53,948 nt of DNA from Hyphococcus sp. (GTDB taxonomy: Bacteria > Pseudomonadota > Alphaproteobacteria > Caulobacterales > Parvularculaceae): NCBI GenBank assembly GCA_021776395.1, contig JAJFFZ010000187.1, forward strand, positions 1 through 53,948, in the 5' to 3' direction. The translations under genes and the position numbers were made by a program. The notes under the pieces were generated by a model. It made no database searches, was not told the DNA's origin, and saw only the letters and a program-made list of their open reading frames with translations. Shown here piece by piece: positions 35,746 through 42,828 of the stretch (the first letter of the stretch is position 1; each line of letters starts with the position of its first letter).

Positions 35746-36711
35746 ATGGCCGATGGCGATGCGGCGGCGCGCGCGCAGTTCAGCGCGGCGGCGCCCGGAA
35801 AATTTCAGCACCCGGATGTTACCGCCGACGGTGCGCCGCGGGCTGAGGTTGCGTTTGATCGGCTGGAGACTTTGTGGGTCAACACCGGCACAATGTGCAA
35901 TGTTGAATGCGCCCATTGCTATATCAAATCATCGCCGTCCAATGACCGCCTGGTTTATTTGACCGCCGATGAATTGGCGCCGTTTCTGGTTGAGGCGCGC
36001 GCGGTGGGCGCCCGCGCGGTTGGGTTTACTGGCGGCGAGCCGTTTATGAACCCGCAAATGCTGGCGATGGCGACAGCCGCGCTCGGCCATGGGTTTGAGG
36101 TCTTGATCCTTACCAACGCCATGCGCCCAATGATGCGTGAACAGATAAAAACCGGCCTCATCGCCTTGCGCGACGACTATGGCGCGCGGCTGAAATTGCG
36201 CGTCAGCCTCGATCATTTCCTGCCGGCGCGTCATGACCATGAGCGCGGGGCGGGCAGTTTCGACGTCGGCATGGAAGGGCTGTGCTGGCTTGCGGCGAAC
36301 GGTTTTTCTATCTCGCTCGCCGGACGCACGCTGTGGGGCGAGAGCGAGGGCGAAATGCGCGCCGGCTTTGCCAGGCTGTTTCAGGCTAATGGGCTGAAGC
36401 TCGATGCGAACAATCTATCGGATCTGATATTTTTCCCGGAAATGGACGAGACAGCGCCCGTCCCCGAAATCACCACCGCGTGCTGGGACGTCCTCGGTAG
36501 GGACCCGCGCCAGGTCATGTGCGCGTCGGCGCGCATGATAGTCAAACGCAAAGGCGCGTCCGCGCCAGTGGTTCTGGCCTGCACGTTGATTGCCTATGAT
36601 GCGGCGTTCGAGCTCGGCGCCAGCCTTGATGAGGCGGCCAGGCCGGTCAAACTCAACCACCCCCATTGCGCAAAGTTCTGCGTGCTTGGCGGGGCGAGTT
36701 GTTCGGGCTAG
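35746..36711 (+). CDS. Radical SAM enzyme with C-terminal cysteine cluster, unclassified
   Basis: A 321-residue protein. The radical SAM cluster motif CNVECAHC gives Cys51, Cys55 and Cys58 (CxxxCxxC). TGGEPF (Gly96-Pro99) is the AdoMet-binding motif. The C-terminus ends in HPHCAKFCVLGGASCSG with Cys308, Cys312 and Cys319, plus earlier cysteines in TACWDVLG, VMCASAR and VLACTLI. This suggests one or more auxiliary Fe-S clusters, as in SPASM-like enzymes, though spacing does not match a standard SPASM motif I can name. Substrate unknown. No precursor-peptide gene or peptidase is adjacent. The stop is followed at once by a palindromic repeat and then a DUF938 methyltransferase. Confidence 0.85.
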   Translation: MADGDAAARAQFSAAAPGKFQHPDVTADGAPRAEVAFDRLETLWVNTGTMCNVECAHCYIKSSPSNDRLVYLTADELAPFLVEARAVGARAVGFTGGEPFMNPQMLAMATAALGHGFEVLILTNAMRPMMREQIKTGLIALRDDYGARLKLRVSLDHFLPARHDHERGAGSFDVGMEGLCWLAANGFSISLAGRTLWGESEGEMRAGFARLFQANGLKLDANNLSDLIFFPEMDETAPVPEITTACWDVLGRDPRQVMCASARMIVKRKGASAPVVLACTLIAYDAAFELGASLDEAARPVKLNHPHCAKFCVLGGASCSG

Positions 36712-36712
36712 A

Positions 36713-36756
36713 GCATTTCCAAGCGAAGTGGGAACCGGTTCGCGTGAAGGAAATGC
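36713..36756. repeat. Alphaproteobacterial palindromic intergenic repeat
   Basis: GCATTTCC (36713-36720) pairs with GGAAATGC (36749-36756); the interior carries the palindrome GAACCGGTTC (36732-36741). From memory, this AGCATTT...ACCGGTTC...AAATGC unit is a widely scattered repeat in alphaproteobacterial genomes. It starts 2 bp after the radical SAM stop and lies 26 bp before the DUF938 gene. Confidence 0.7.
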
Positions 36757-36782
36757 GACCAAATAATAACTTAGGGCGGGCG

Positions 36783-37451
36783 ATGACGGATAAATCGGAC
36801 GGCGCACCTCGCGAAATAGCCTTGGAAGCCCGCACCATAGCGGGCGAAAAACTGTTCTCGCCTTCGGCTGCGCGTAACCGTGACGCAATCCGCGATGTGG
36901 TGTTGGCGGTGATGCCGAGCGAGGGACAAATCCTCGAGATTGGCGGCGGCACTGGCGAGCATGGCGTCCATATGGCCGCCGCGGCGCCGGGGTTGGTCTG
37001 GCATAGCGGCGATCCCGACCCCGCCTCGCGCGCATCAATCGCCGCGTGGATAAAGGACGCCGGCCTCGCCAACCTCAAAGGCCCGCACGCGATTGACGTG
37101 ACGGCTGATGACTGGGGCGTAGAAGCCGGCGCGCCGCTTGATGGGGTGGTCTCGTTCAACATGATCCACATCGCGCCATTCGCCGCAGCGACAGGGCTTT
37201 TCGCCGGCGCCGGGCGGGTGTTGAAGCGCGGCGGGATCTTGTTTCTTTACGGGCCGTTTACGCGCGCGGGCGTTCATAGTGCGCCCTCCAACGTGGCCTT
37301 CGACGCCAGCCTTAAATCTCGTGATGCGCGCTGGGGCGTTCGTGACCTGGAGCACGATCTGGCGCCGTTGGCGCAGAAAAATGCGTTTGCGCGCGAGGCG
37401 ATTGTCGAGATGCCGGCCAATAATCTCTGTGTAATTTTTCGAAAACAATAA
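36783..37451 (+). CDS. DUF938 SAM-dependent methyltransferase-like protein
   Basis: A 222-residue protein with methyltransferase motif I ILEIGGGTGEHGVHMA (about 46-61), an acidic motif II region (WHSGDPDPASRAS), and the DUF938 signature VVSFNMIHIAPFAAATGLF followed by GGILFLYGPF. Substrate unknown. The start at 36783 (MTDKSDGAP) is preferred over the upstream in-frame sequence, which overlaps the repeat and the radical SAM gene end. Possible operon partner of the radical SAM gene, with the repeat between them. Confidence 0.9.
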   Translation: MTDKSDGAPREIALEARTIAGEKLFSPSAARNRDAIRDVVLAVMPSEGQILEIGGGTGEHGVHMAAAAPGLVWHSGDPDPASRASIAAWIKDAGLANLKGPHAIDVTADDWGVEAGAPLDGVVSFNMIHIAPFAAATGLFAGAGRVLKRGGILFLYGPFTRAGVHSAPSNVAFDASLKSRDARWGVRDLEHDLAPLAQKNAFAREAIVEMPANNLCVIFRKQ

Positions 37452-37540
37452 TACCGCGCTGAATTTTCAGGCGCAATTTTCCCCCGCATATCGGTTTAAA
37501 AATTGTGGAAAAGTTTTGATCGACGCGGCGCGGTAAGTTG

Positions 37541-38049
37541 GTATCCTGACAATACTTCGCGGCCCTTTGAGACAATGTGTTGTGTTTGCCTAGCAGCAGG
37601 TTGGACGGGAAAACGGAGTGATGTGCTAGCCGGAGGCGACGCTCAGACGCCATTCGGTACAGCGGAATAAAGGTGAATTCCGCCGGACATCTGACGAAGC
37701 TGAGTGCTTCGGCCTTGGAACTGGCGCTCGCAAGAGCGAAAGGGAAAAGGACCCGGTATCGTCGTGTACAGCGGGTCAAGCTGTGGATCGGCGCGCGGCA
37801 TCGATTGCAATGAGGGCGCAAGCCTTTGTTGGAAGAGGTGAGGCGGATCTGGAGGACGCGGGAGTGTTGGATATGACGGCGGTTATATTCAAAGCCCGCG
37901 CCCGAAAGGTCTAGCGGCGGAAGACGTAAGCTGCAAAGCGTGCGTTTAACCGAAGCTTCGAGGAACATTCAAGTTCTCACTGGATTGGGGTGTCCTTCGA
38001 ATTTTCGCGAGAGCGGAAGAAAGGGAGCAGCTTTTGTTGCTCCCTTTTT
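37541..38049 (+). ncRNA. Large structured RNA candidate, no family recognised
   Basis: About 500 nt without a plus-strand gene but dense in short, well-formed helices, ending in an intrinsic terminator. Local pairings in order: ACAA/TTGT (37572-37583), CTAGCA/TGCTAG (37590-37629), GCGGAAT/ATTCCGC (37662-37683), CGAAGC/GCTTCG (37695-37711), CGCTC-GCAA-GAGCG (37725-37738), GACCCG/CGGGTC (37750-37777), AGGGC-GCAA-GCCTT (37813-37825), and CGCGGG/CCCGCG (37857-37900) enclosing GGATAT/ATATTC (37869-37890). Two loops are GNRA tetraloops (GCAA), and a third, GAGA, closes TTTCGC/GCGGAA near 38003-38018. RNase P, tmRNA and group II domain V hallmarks were looked for and not found. The 5' end is a guess. 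Confidence 0.5.
38020..38049 (+). terminator. Intrinsic terminator ending the structured RNA candidate
   Basis: AAAGGGAGCA (38020-38029) pairs with TGCTCCCTTT (38038-38047). The stem can extend by G-T and C-G to a TTTT loop. T residues run to 38049, followed by CTTTGTTTT. There is no protein gene for over 560 bp upstream on this strand, so it must terminate a noncoding transcript or the DUF938 mRNA. Confidence 0.85.
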
Positions 38050-38111
38050 CTTTGTTTTCGCTCGCGGCTAATCCTCGCTTCGCCCCCATGGCTCAAGAGG
38101 GGGCCTGCGCG

Positions 38112-38176
38112 GGCGCGGCGCATTCGCGGTCCGCGCGCGAAGGCGCGCTCATTATGGCTCGACCGCATTCGCGGTC
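38112..38176. repeat. Short palindromic direct repeat upstream of terB-like gene
   Basis: GCATTCGCGGTC occurs at 38120-38131 and at 38165-38176. The second copy is part of the perfect hairpin GACCGC-ATTC-GCGGTC (38161-38176); the first lies inside GCGCGG...CCGCGC. The copies look like two related palindromic units. Otherwise the 38057-38315 gap shows no gene. Confidence 0.45.
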
Positions 38177-38315
38177 GGGGCGCAGTCGCGCCCTTCACAT
38201 CAATCGGCCATCTTGGCGCGCAAATAAATATTTTTACGGACATTGCCGTGGCGCTGCGCGGAGCCTACCTTCCGGCCAAATTCCCCACCCATCACGGAAC
38301 ATGGAGCATAGCGAA

Positions 38316-38750
38316 ATGGCACATAGCGTCGCCGCCCTAACCCCCCAGGAAGCGGTCATCTATCTGATGGTCCTGACCTCGGCGTCTGACGGCGCCATCA
38401 AGGATGAGGAGCTGCGCACCATCGGCCGCGTGGTGCGGTCATTTCCGATGTTCGCAGAGGCCGATGAGCAAGGCCTGGTCGAGACCGCTGAGGCCTGCGG
38501 CGCCCTGATGTCGTCCGATGGCGGGCTGCACAAAGTGCTGGAGGCCGCCGCCGCAACCCTTCCCGCCCATCTTGGCGAGACCGCATACGCAGCGGTGGTC
38601 GATGTCGTCACCGCAGACGAAAATCTCGACATGACCGAAATCCGCGTCCTCGAACTCATTCGCAACGCACTCAAAATCCCCGATGACGGTGCCCAGGCGA
38701 TTGAGCACGCCGCGCGGGCAAGACACATGACGATTGACGGGGTGAGTTAA
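38316..38750 (+). CDS. TerB-family tellurite-resistance-like protein
   Basis: A 144-residue helical protein. The TerB pattern of paired helix-loop motifs is present: LTSASDGAIKDEELRTIGRV in the first half and VVDVVTADENLDMTEIRVLE in the second, each with acidic, possible metal-binding residues. It starts at MAHSVAAL with a GGAGC site; an ATG at 38301 is an alternative. Isolated from other ter genes, so a tellurite role is doubtful. In this context it is likely a general stress or envelope-associated protein. Confidence 0.85.
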   Translation: MAHSVAALTPQEAVIYLMVLTSASDGAIKDEELRTIGRVVRSFPMFAEADEQGLVETAEACGALMSSDGGLHKVLEAAAATLPAHLGETAYAAVVDVVTADENLDMTEIRVLELIRNALKIPDDGAQAIEHAARARHMTIDGVS

Positions 38751-38771
38751 GACCTTTCACGAAATCTGATT

Positions 38772-39080
38772 ATGTCTGCACACAAAACGCGCATCATGTA
38801 TATTGAGAGCAAGGCGGATGGGTTAAGCGGCCCAGCACAAATCGGCCGCGTCACTTTTTCCAAGTCAGGCAAGTCGCTCAGCTATGCTGGCCGAACCTTT
38901 GGTAAGCTAAAGGGGTCAGGTTTCAAAGCTAACTATTTCGATTTGGAAACGCACGAAGAGTTCTGGATTTCCGGCCCGCGAAAGGATGGTCTTGACCGTC
39001 TTTACCCGGAGAGTTCGAAGCCTGTAGAAATAGATGACGATGTCACCGAAGAATATTGGCGCGATATTCGTGGCGGCTAG
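38772..39080 (+). CDS. Conserved ~100-residue protein, unknown
   Basis: A 102-residue basic, soluble protein with the recognisable pattern RIMYIESKADGLSGPAQIG, GRTFGKLKGSGFKANYF, FWISGPRKDGLDRLYPES and DDDVTEEYWRDIR. Close homologues in databases are often labelled 1-deoxy-D-xylulose-5-phosphate synthase; that name is an annotation error, since the protein is six times too short and lacks any TPP domain. The function is unknown. It is 21 bp after the TerB-like gene, a possible operon. Confidence 0.85.
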   Translation: MSAHKTRIMYIESKADGLSGPAQIGRVTFSKSGKSLSYAGRTFGKLKGSGFKANYFDLETHEEFWISGPRKDGLDRLYPESSKPVEIDDDVTEEYWRDIRGG

Positions 39081-39087
39081 CAGCCCA

Positions 39088-40452
39088 TTACCGCAACAAC
39101 ACCCAACACACGCTCGCGATAATAAACGCCAGCAAGATATTCAGTATAAAGCCTTCCCGCGCCATCCGGGCGATGGAGACGCGGCCGGCGCCGTAAACGA
39201 TGGCGTTGGGCGCGGTTGCGACCGGCAGCATGAAGGCGCAGGAAGCGGAGATCACCGCCGGGATCATCAACAGCTCCGGGGCGATGCCGGTTCCCGCCGC
39301 GACCGCCGCCAGGAGCGGCATCAACAGATTGGCGGTTGCGGTGTTTGAGGTCATTTCGGTGAGGAACGTCACCGACAGGCACAAGCCGAGGATCATCAAG
39401 AACACCGGCATATTGGCGAGCGTGGCGAGGCTATCGCCGATCAACAGGTCGAGCCCGCTCTGGCGGAAGGCGGCGGCGATGCATATGCCGCCGGCAAACA
39501 GGAGCAGCATCCCCCACGGGATATTGCTGGCGGACTTCCAGTCTAAAATGGCGCCGCCTTTGCCGTCGGGCACAAGAAACATGATGACGACGGCAAGGAC
39601 GGCGACGGTGGAATCGCCCGCCTTGCTCATGCCGAGCGCGCCGGACCAGCCGCCAAAGGGTTCAACCCGTGTTACCCACAGAAAAATGGCGAAAGCAAAA
39701 ACCATCAGGGTGCGGATTTCCGCCTTGCGCCATGGCCCGGGATCGGCGAGCGTCGGCGCCGTCACCCCGCCCATGCCCCGCGTCAGCCACACCCAGATTA
39801 TCGGAATGCCGAGCGCGACAATTGGCAGGCCGATAGACATCCAGCGCGCGAAGGAAAACTCCTCACCGGTGGCGAGCAGATAGTTTTCCGCAAAAATCAG
39901 ATTGGGCGGCGTGCCGATTAAGGTCGCGGTGCCGCCGAGCGAGGCTGCATAAGCGATGCCGAGCAGCAGCGGCACGGCGAGCTTTGGGTTGTCGGTGCGT
40001 GCAAGGATCGCCAGCGCCATTGTCGCCAGCATCAGCGTCGTTGCGGTGTTGGATATCCACATCGACAGCACCGCCGCCGCCAGCATAAAGCCGAGCACCA
40101 GCCGCCGCCCCGAGGCGCCAACCAGCTTGATCATGTAAAGCGCAAGCCGCTCATGGGCGCCCGATTTTTCCAGCGCCTTTGACAGCATGAACGAGGCCAT
40201 CAACAAAACGATCACATAAGAGCCAAGCGCGGCTGCCGCCTGGCGCTGGTCGAGAACGCCGGCGAGCGGGAACAGCGCAAACGGAACCAGCGACGTCGCC
40301 GGGATCGGCAAAGCCTCGCTCACCCACCAGACTGCGGTCAGCGTGGTGATAGCGATGGTCCAGACAATGGCTTCGTCGAGGCCGTAGCTTTGCGAAATCA
40401 GCCCGGCGGCGGCGGCGGTGATCAGTCCGAGGAAGATGCGAAATGGTTTCAT
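39088..40452 (-). CDS. DASS (SLC13) family anion symporter
   Basis: A 454-residue inner-membrane protein with about eleven helices. Family motifs: LPIPATSLVPFALFPL at the N-terminal SNT-like motif, ISNTATTLMLATMALAI and TEMTSNTATANLLMPLLAAV (the two SNT cation-binding hairpins), and GTATLIGTPPNLIFA. It probably imports dicarboxylates or sulfate with Na+. Substrate cannot be fixed. The start at 40452 removes an unlikely 45-residue extension. Divergent from a TPR-like exported protein. Confidence 0.92.
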   Translation of the reverse strand: MKPFRIFLGLITAAAAGLISQSYGLDEAIVWTIAITTLTAVWWVSEALPIPATSLVPFALFPLAGVLDQRQAAAALGSYVIVLLMASFMLSKALEKSGAHERLALYMIKLVGASGRRLVLGFMLAAAVLSMWISNTATTLMLATMALAILARTDNPKLAVPLLLGIAYAASLGGTATLIGTPPNLIFAENYLLATGEEFSFARWMSIGLPIVALGIPIIWVWLTRGMGGVTAPTLADPGPWRKAEIRTLMVFAFAIFLWVTRVEPFGGWSGALGMSKAGDSTVAVLAVVIMFLVPDGKGGAILDWKSASNIPWGMLLLFAGGICIAAAFRQSGLDLLIGDSLATLANMPVFLMILGLCLSVTFLTEMTSNTATANLLMPLLAAVAAGTGIAPELLMIPAVISASCAFMLPVATAPNAIVYGAGRVSIARMAREGFILNILLAFIIASVCWVLLR

Positions 40453-40565
40453 AGACGCCATTTGCCGGGAGTTGGCGGGCGCTGTCCAGATTGTGATGAT
40501 GTGGGTTCGCCAAACCCCGCCATTTGCGGCTATAGTCGATGTGGGGCGTGAAACGGGAAATCCAG

Positions 40566-41342
40566 ATGAAAAAGCTGCTGGCCGCACCGGCGATTATGAT
40601 TGCCGCCGCTCTTGCAACGTTTTTTGCAGGCGCAGTAAGTTACGCCGAACCGGATGATGCGGCCTATGCGCTTTTCGTCTCCGGCGCTTTTGACGAAGCG
40701 GCCGAGGCGGCAGCGTCTGCTGGCGGCGCAGAAAATCTGGCGCTGGCGGCGCGGGCGATCAATGCCGAGGCCTATCTTGAGACCGACAACAAAGCCGCGC
40801 GCCGGCTCTCCAAGCGCGCCTTGAAATATGCCGAACAGGCGATTGAGGACAATCCCGTGCTGGTCGAGGGACATTTGCAGGCGGCGATCAGCTATGCGTT
40901 GCGCGGCGCGCGGATGTCGCCGGTGCGCGCGTTTTTGTCAGGCACCGCCGGCAAAGCGCGCAAGCTTCTCGACCATGCGCTGACGCTTGATCCTGAAAAT
41001 GCGTGGGCGCTGTCAAGTTCCGGCGCCTGGCATCTGGAAGTCGCGCGCCGTGCTGGCGATGGCAGGTATGGCTCGGACCCGGCAGTGGGGTTTCAGCAAT
41101 TCGCCGCCGCCCGCGCCGCACAACCGCAAAACCTGTTGATTGCTTATGAAGCGGCGTTACGCTTGCTCGCCTATGATGAACCGGCAGCGCGCAAGAACGG
41201 CCTGGCGGCATTGCACGATGCGGTGACGTTGGCGCCGCAAGACGCATTTGAACGCCGCGTACAGAAGCGCGCGACAGTCTTTCAGCAAGCGGTTGATGAG
41301 AGCCGTGAGGCGGAACGCGCTTTCATTAAGGCTCAGCCTTGA
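40566..41342 (+). CDS. Exported TPR-like protein, unknown
   Basis: A 258-residue protein with a signal peptide (LAAPAIMIAAALATFFAGA, cleavage after SYAE region) and an alanine-rich helical body arranged like TPR repeats, for example AYLETDNKAARRLSKRALKY, ARKLLDHALTLDPENAWAL and GLAALHDAVTLAPQDAFE. Probably a periplasmic scaffold. It lies 68 bp upstream of a DUF952 gene and pyrD and may be cotranscribed. No specific role. Confidence 0.75.
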   Translation: MKKLLAAPAIMIAAALATFFAGAVSYAEPDDAAYALFVSGAFDEAAEAAASAGGAENLALAARAINAEAYLETDNKAARRLSKRALKYAEQAIEDNPVLVEGHLQAAISYALRGARMSPVRAFLSGTAGKARKLLDHALTLDPENAWALSSSGAWHLEVARRAGDGRYGSDPAVGFQQFAAARAAQPQNLLIAYEAALRLLAYDEPAARKNGLAALHDAVTLAPQDAFERRVQKRATVFQQAVDESREAERAFIKAQP

Positions 41343-41410
41343 AATAGGCAGCCCCTGAAATTGTCCGCCTGTGGCTGGACCTTGCGTCCGCCGCGCGCTA
41401 GGCGAGGCTT

Positions 41411-41773
41411 ATGCCTGACCAACAAACACACCCTGAATTCGTCTATCGCCTCGCAACGGCGGCAGAATGGGCCGCCGCCGTTGAAGCCGGCGCTGTACCG
41501 ACCCGCGATATTGACGAACGCGACGGGTATTTCCACCTGTCAACGCGCACGCAGGCGCTGGAAACGGCGCGGCTTTATTTTGCCGATACGGAGAATTTGC
41601 TGGCGCTTGAAATTCCACTTGATGAAATTGCCGCCGACACGAAGTTCGAACTGGCGCCAAAGCGCGGCGAGACATTCCCGCATCTTTATGGAACGCTTGC
41701 CGCCGCCCAAGTGTCGCGCGTAATCCGGCTGGTGCGAACAGCCGATGGATTTGCGTTTGGGGAAGCGCTTTGA
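41411..41773 (+). CDS. DUF952 family protein
   Basis: A 120-residue protein matching DUF952: VYRLATAAEWAAAVEAG at the start, the middle DGYFHLSTRTQALETARLYF, and FPHLYGTL later. Members share a fold with ADP-ribosyl-transferase-like domains, but no activity is established. The stop overlaps the pyrD TTG start, so the two are translationally coupled, an arrangement common in alphaproteobacteria. Confidence 0.9.
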   Translation: MPDQQTHPEFVYRLATAAEWAAAVEAGAVPTRDIDERDGYFHLSTRTQALETARLYFADTENLLALEIPLDEIAADTKFELAPKRGETFPHLYGTLAAAQVSRVIRLVRTADGFAFGEAL

Positions 41774-42828
41774 GGACGCCCTTGTTTCTGGCTGATCTTG
41801 GCGCCAAGGCGCTGACGGCGCTTGACCCCGAAACGGCGCACCGGCTGACCATCCGCATGCTGAAATCAGGCAAAGGCCCGAAGGCGCGCGTGAATGCGCC
41901 GCAGCTCTCTATTCGCGTTGCCGGCATGGATTTTCCAAATCCGTTAGGCCTTGCCGCCGGGTTCGACAAAAATGCAGAAGCCGCTGACGCTATGCTCGAT
42001 CTCGGCTTCGGGTTTGTCGAGGCCGGTGCGGTGACGCCGCGCCCACAACCGGGCAATCCGCGACCGAGAGTTTTTCGCCTGCGCGATGATGCGGCGGTGA
42101 TCAACCGCTATGGTTTCAACAATGACGGGTTGGAGAAGATCGCGATGCGGCTGGCCCGACGAAAAAAGCGCGGGCTTGTCGGCGCCAATCTCGGCGCCAA
42201 TAAAGACAGCGCCGACCGGGTGGAAGATTACGTCAAAGGCGTTGCGGCGCTAAGCGGGCTGGTTGATTTCTACACGGTGAATATTTCTTCGCCAAACACG
42301 CCGGGCCTGCGCGCCTTGCAGGACAAAGCCGCGCTCAGAGAACTTATGGTCCGCGTTATCGCAGAGCGCGACCGTGCGGCGCCGGCAACGCCGGTGTTTT
42401 TGAAGGTCGCGCCGGACCTTGCCGATGAGGACAAAGCCGACATTGCCGCCGTCGTCACCGAGCAGCGCATCGACGGATTGATTGTCTCCAACACCACCAT
42501 CGCGCGCGCCGCCAGGTTACGCAGCCGCTTTGCGAGCGAGGCGGGTGGGCTTTCCGGCAAACCATTATTTGCAGCCTCGACGGCGTTGTTGCGCGAGTTT
42601 TACGCTGTGCTTGGCGGCGGTACTGCGTTGATCGGCGTCGGCGGGGTGTCGTGCGCGCGCGACGCGTATGAGAAAATCCTCGCCGGCGCATCGCTGGTGC
42701 AGCTTTATACGGCGATGATTTATGAAGGCCCCGGCCTGCCGGCGCGCATTCTCAAAGACCTGCCGGGCTTTTTAAAAGCCGACGGATTTCAAACCATCGC
42801 TGACGCCGTCGGCGCAAGTCACGCCTGA
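41770..42828 (+). CDS. pyrD: Dihydroorotate dehydrogenase (quinone), class 2
   Basis: A 352-residue FMN enzyme on the inner membrane that oxidises dihydroorotate to orotate with ubiquinone. It has the class 2 N-terminal helix (LALTALDPETAHRL-like), FMN motifs PNPLGLAAGFDKNAEA and INRYGFNNDGLE, and catalytic region VNISSPNTPGLRALQ with serine base. KVAPDLADEDKADIA is present. Translation starts at TTG 41770, overlapping the DUF952 stop. The gene end overlaps the convergent MATE gene by 10 bp. Confidence 0.95.
   Translation: MRTPLFLADLGAKALTALDPETAHRLTIRMLKSGKGPKARVNAPQLSIRVAGMDFPNPLGLAAGFDKNAEAADAMLDLGFGFVEAGAVTPRPQPGNPRPRVFRLRDDAAVINRYGFNNDGLEKIAMRLARRKKRGLVGANLGANKDSADRVEDYVKGVAALSGLVDFYTVNISSPNTPGLRALQDKAALRELMVRVIAERDRAAPATPVFLKVAPDLADEDKADIAAVVTEQRIDGLIVSNTTIARAARLRSRFASEAGGLSGKPLFAASTALLREFYAVLGGGTALIGVGGVSCARDAYEKILAGASLVQLYTAMIYEGPGLPARILKDLPGFLKADGFQTIADAVGASHA

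Noticed and set aside
37312-37968. 218-codon minus-strand frame across the structured RNA region
   Set aside because: Its residues show no family pattern, it overlaps the real DUF938 gene in antisense, and the plus strand is full of paired stems; treated as a chance open frame.
37541-38049. RNase P RNA, tmRNA, hammerhead or group II intron in this region
   Set aside because: The universally conserved RNase P core (GAGGAAAGTCCGGGC-like), the tmRNA tRNA-like GGMTTCGAC and tag, a group II domain V hairpin, and a hammerhead GAAA after CTGANGA are all absent.
38772-39080. 1-deoxy-D-xylulose-5-phosphate synthase label for the 102-residue protein
   Set aside because: True DXS is about 640 residues with a thiamine-binding domain; this small protein belongs to a family often mislabelled in databases.
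39034-39348. Plus-strand frame overlapping the DASS transporter end
   Set aside because: Low-complexity, antisense to a well-supported membrane protein.
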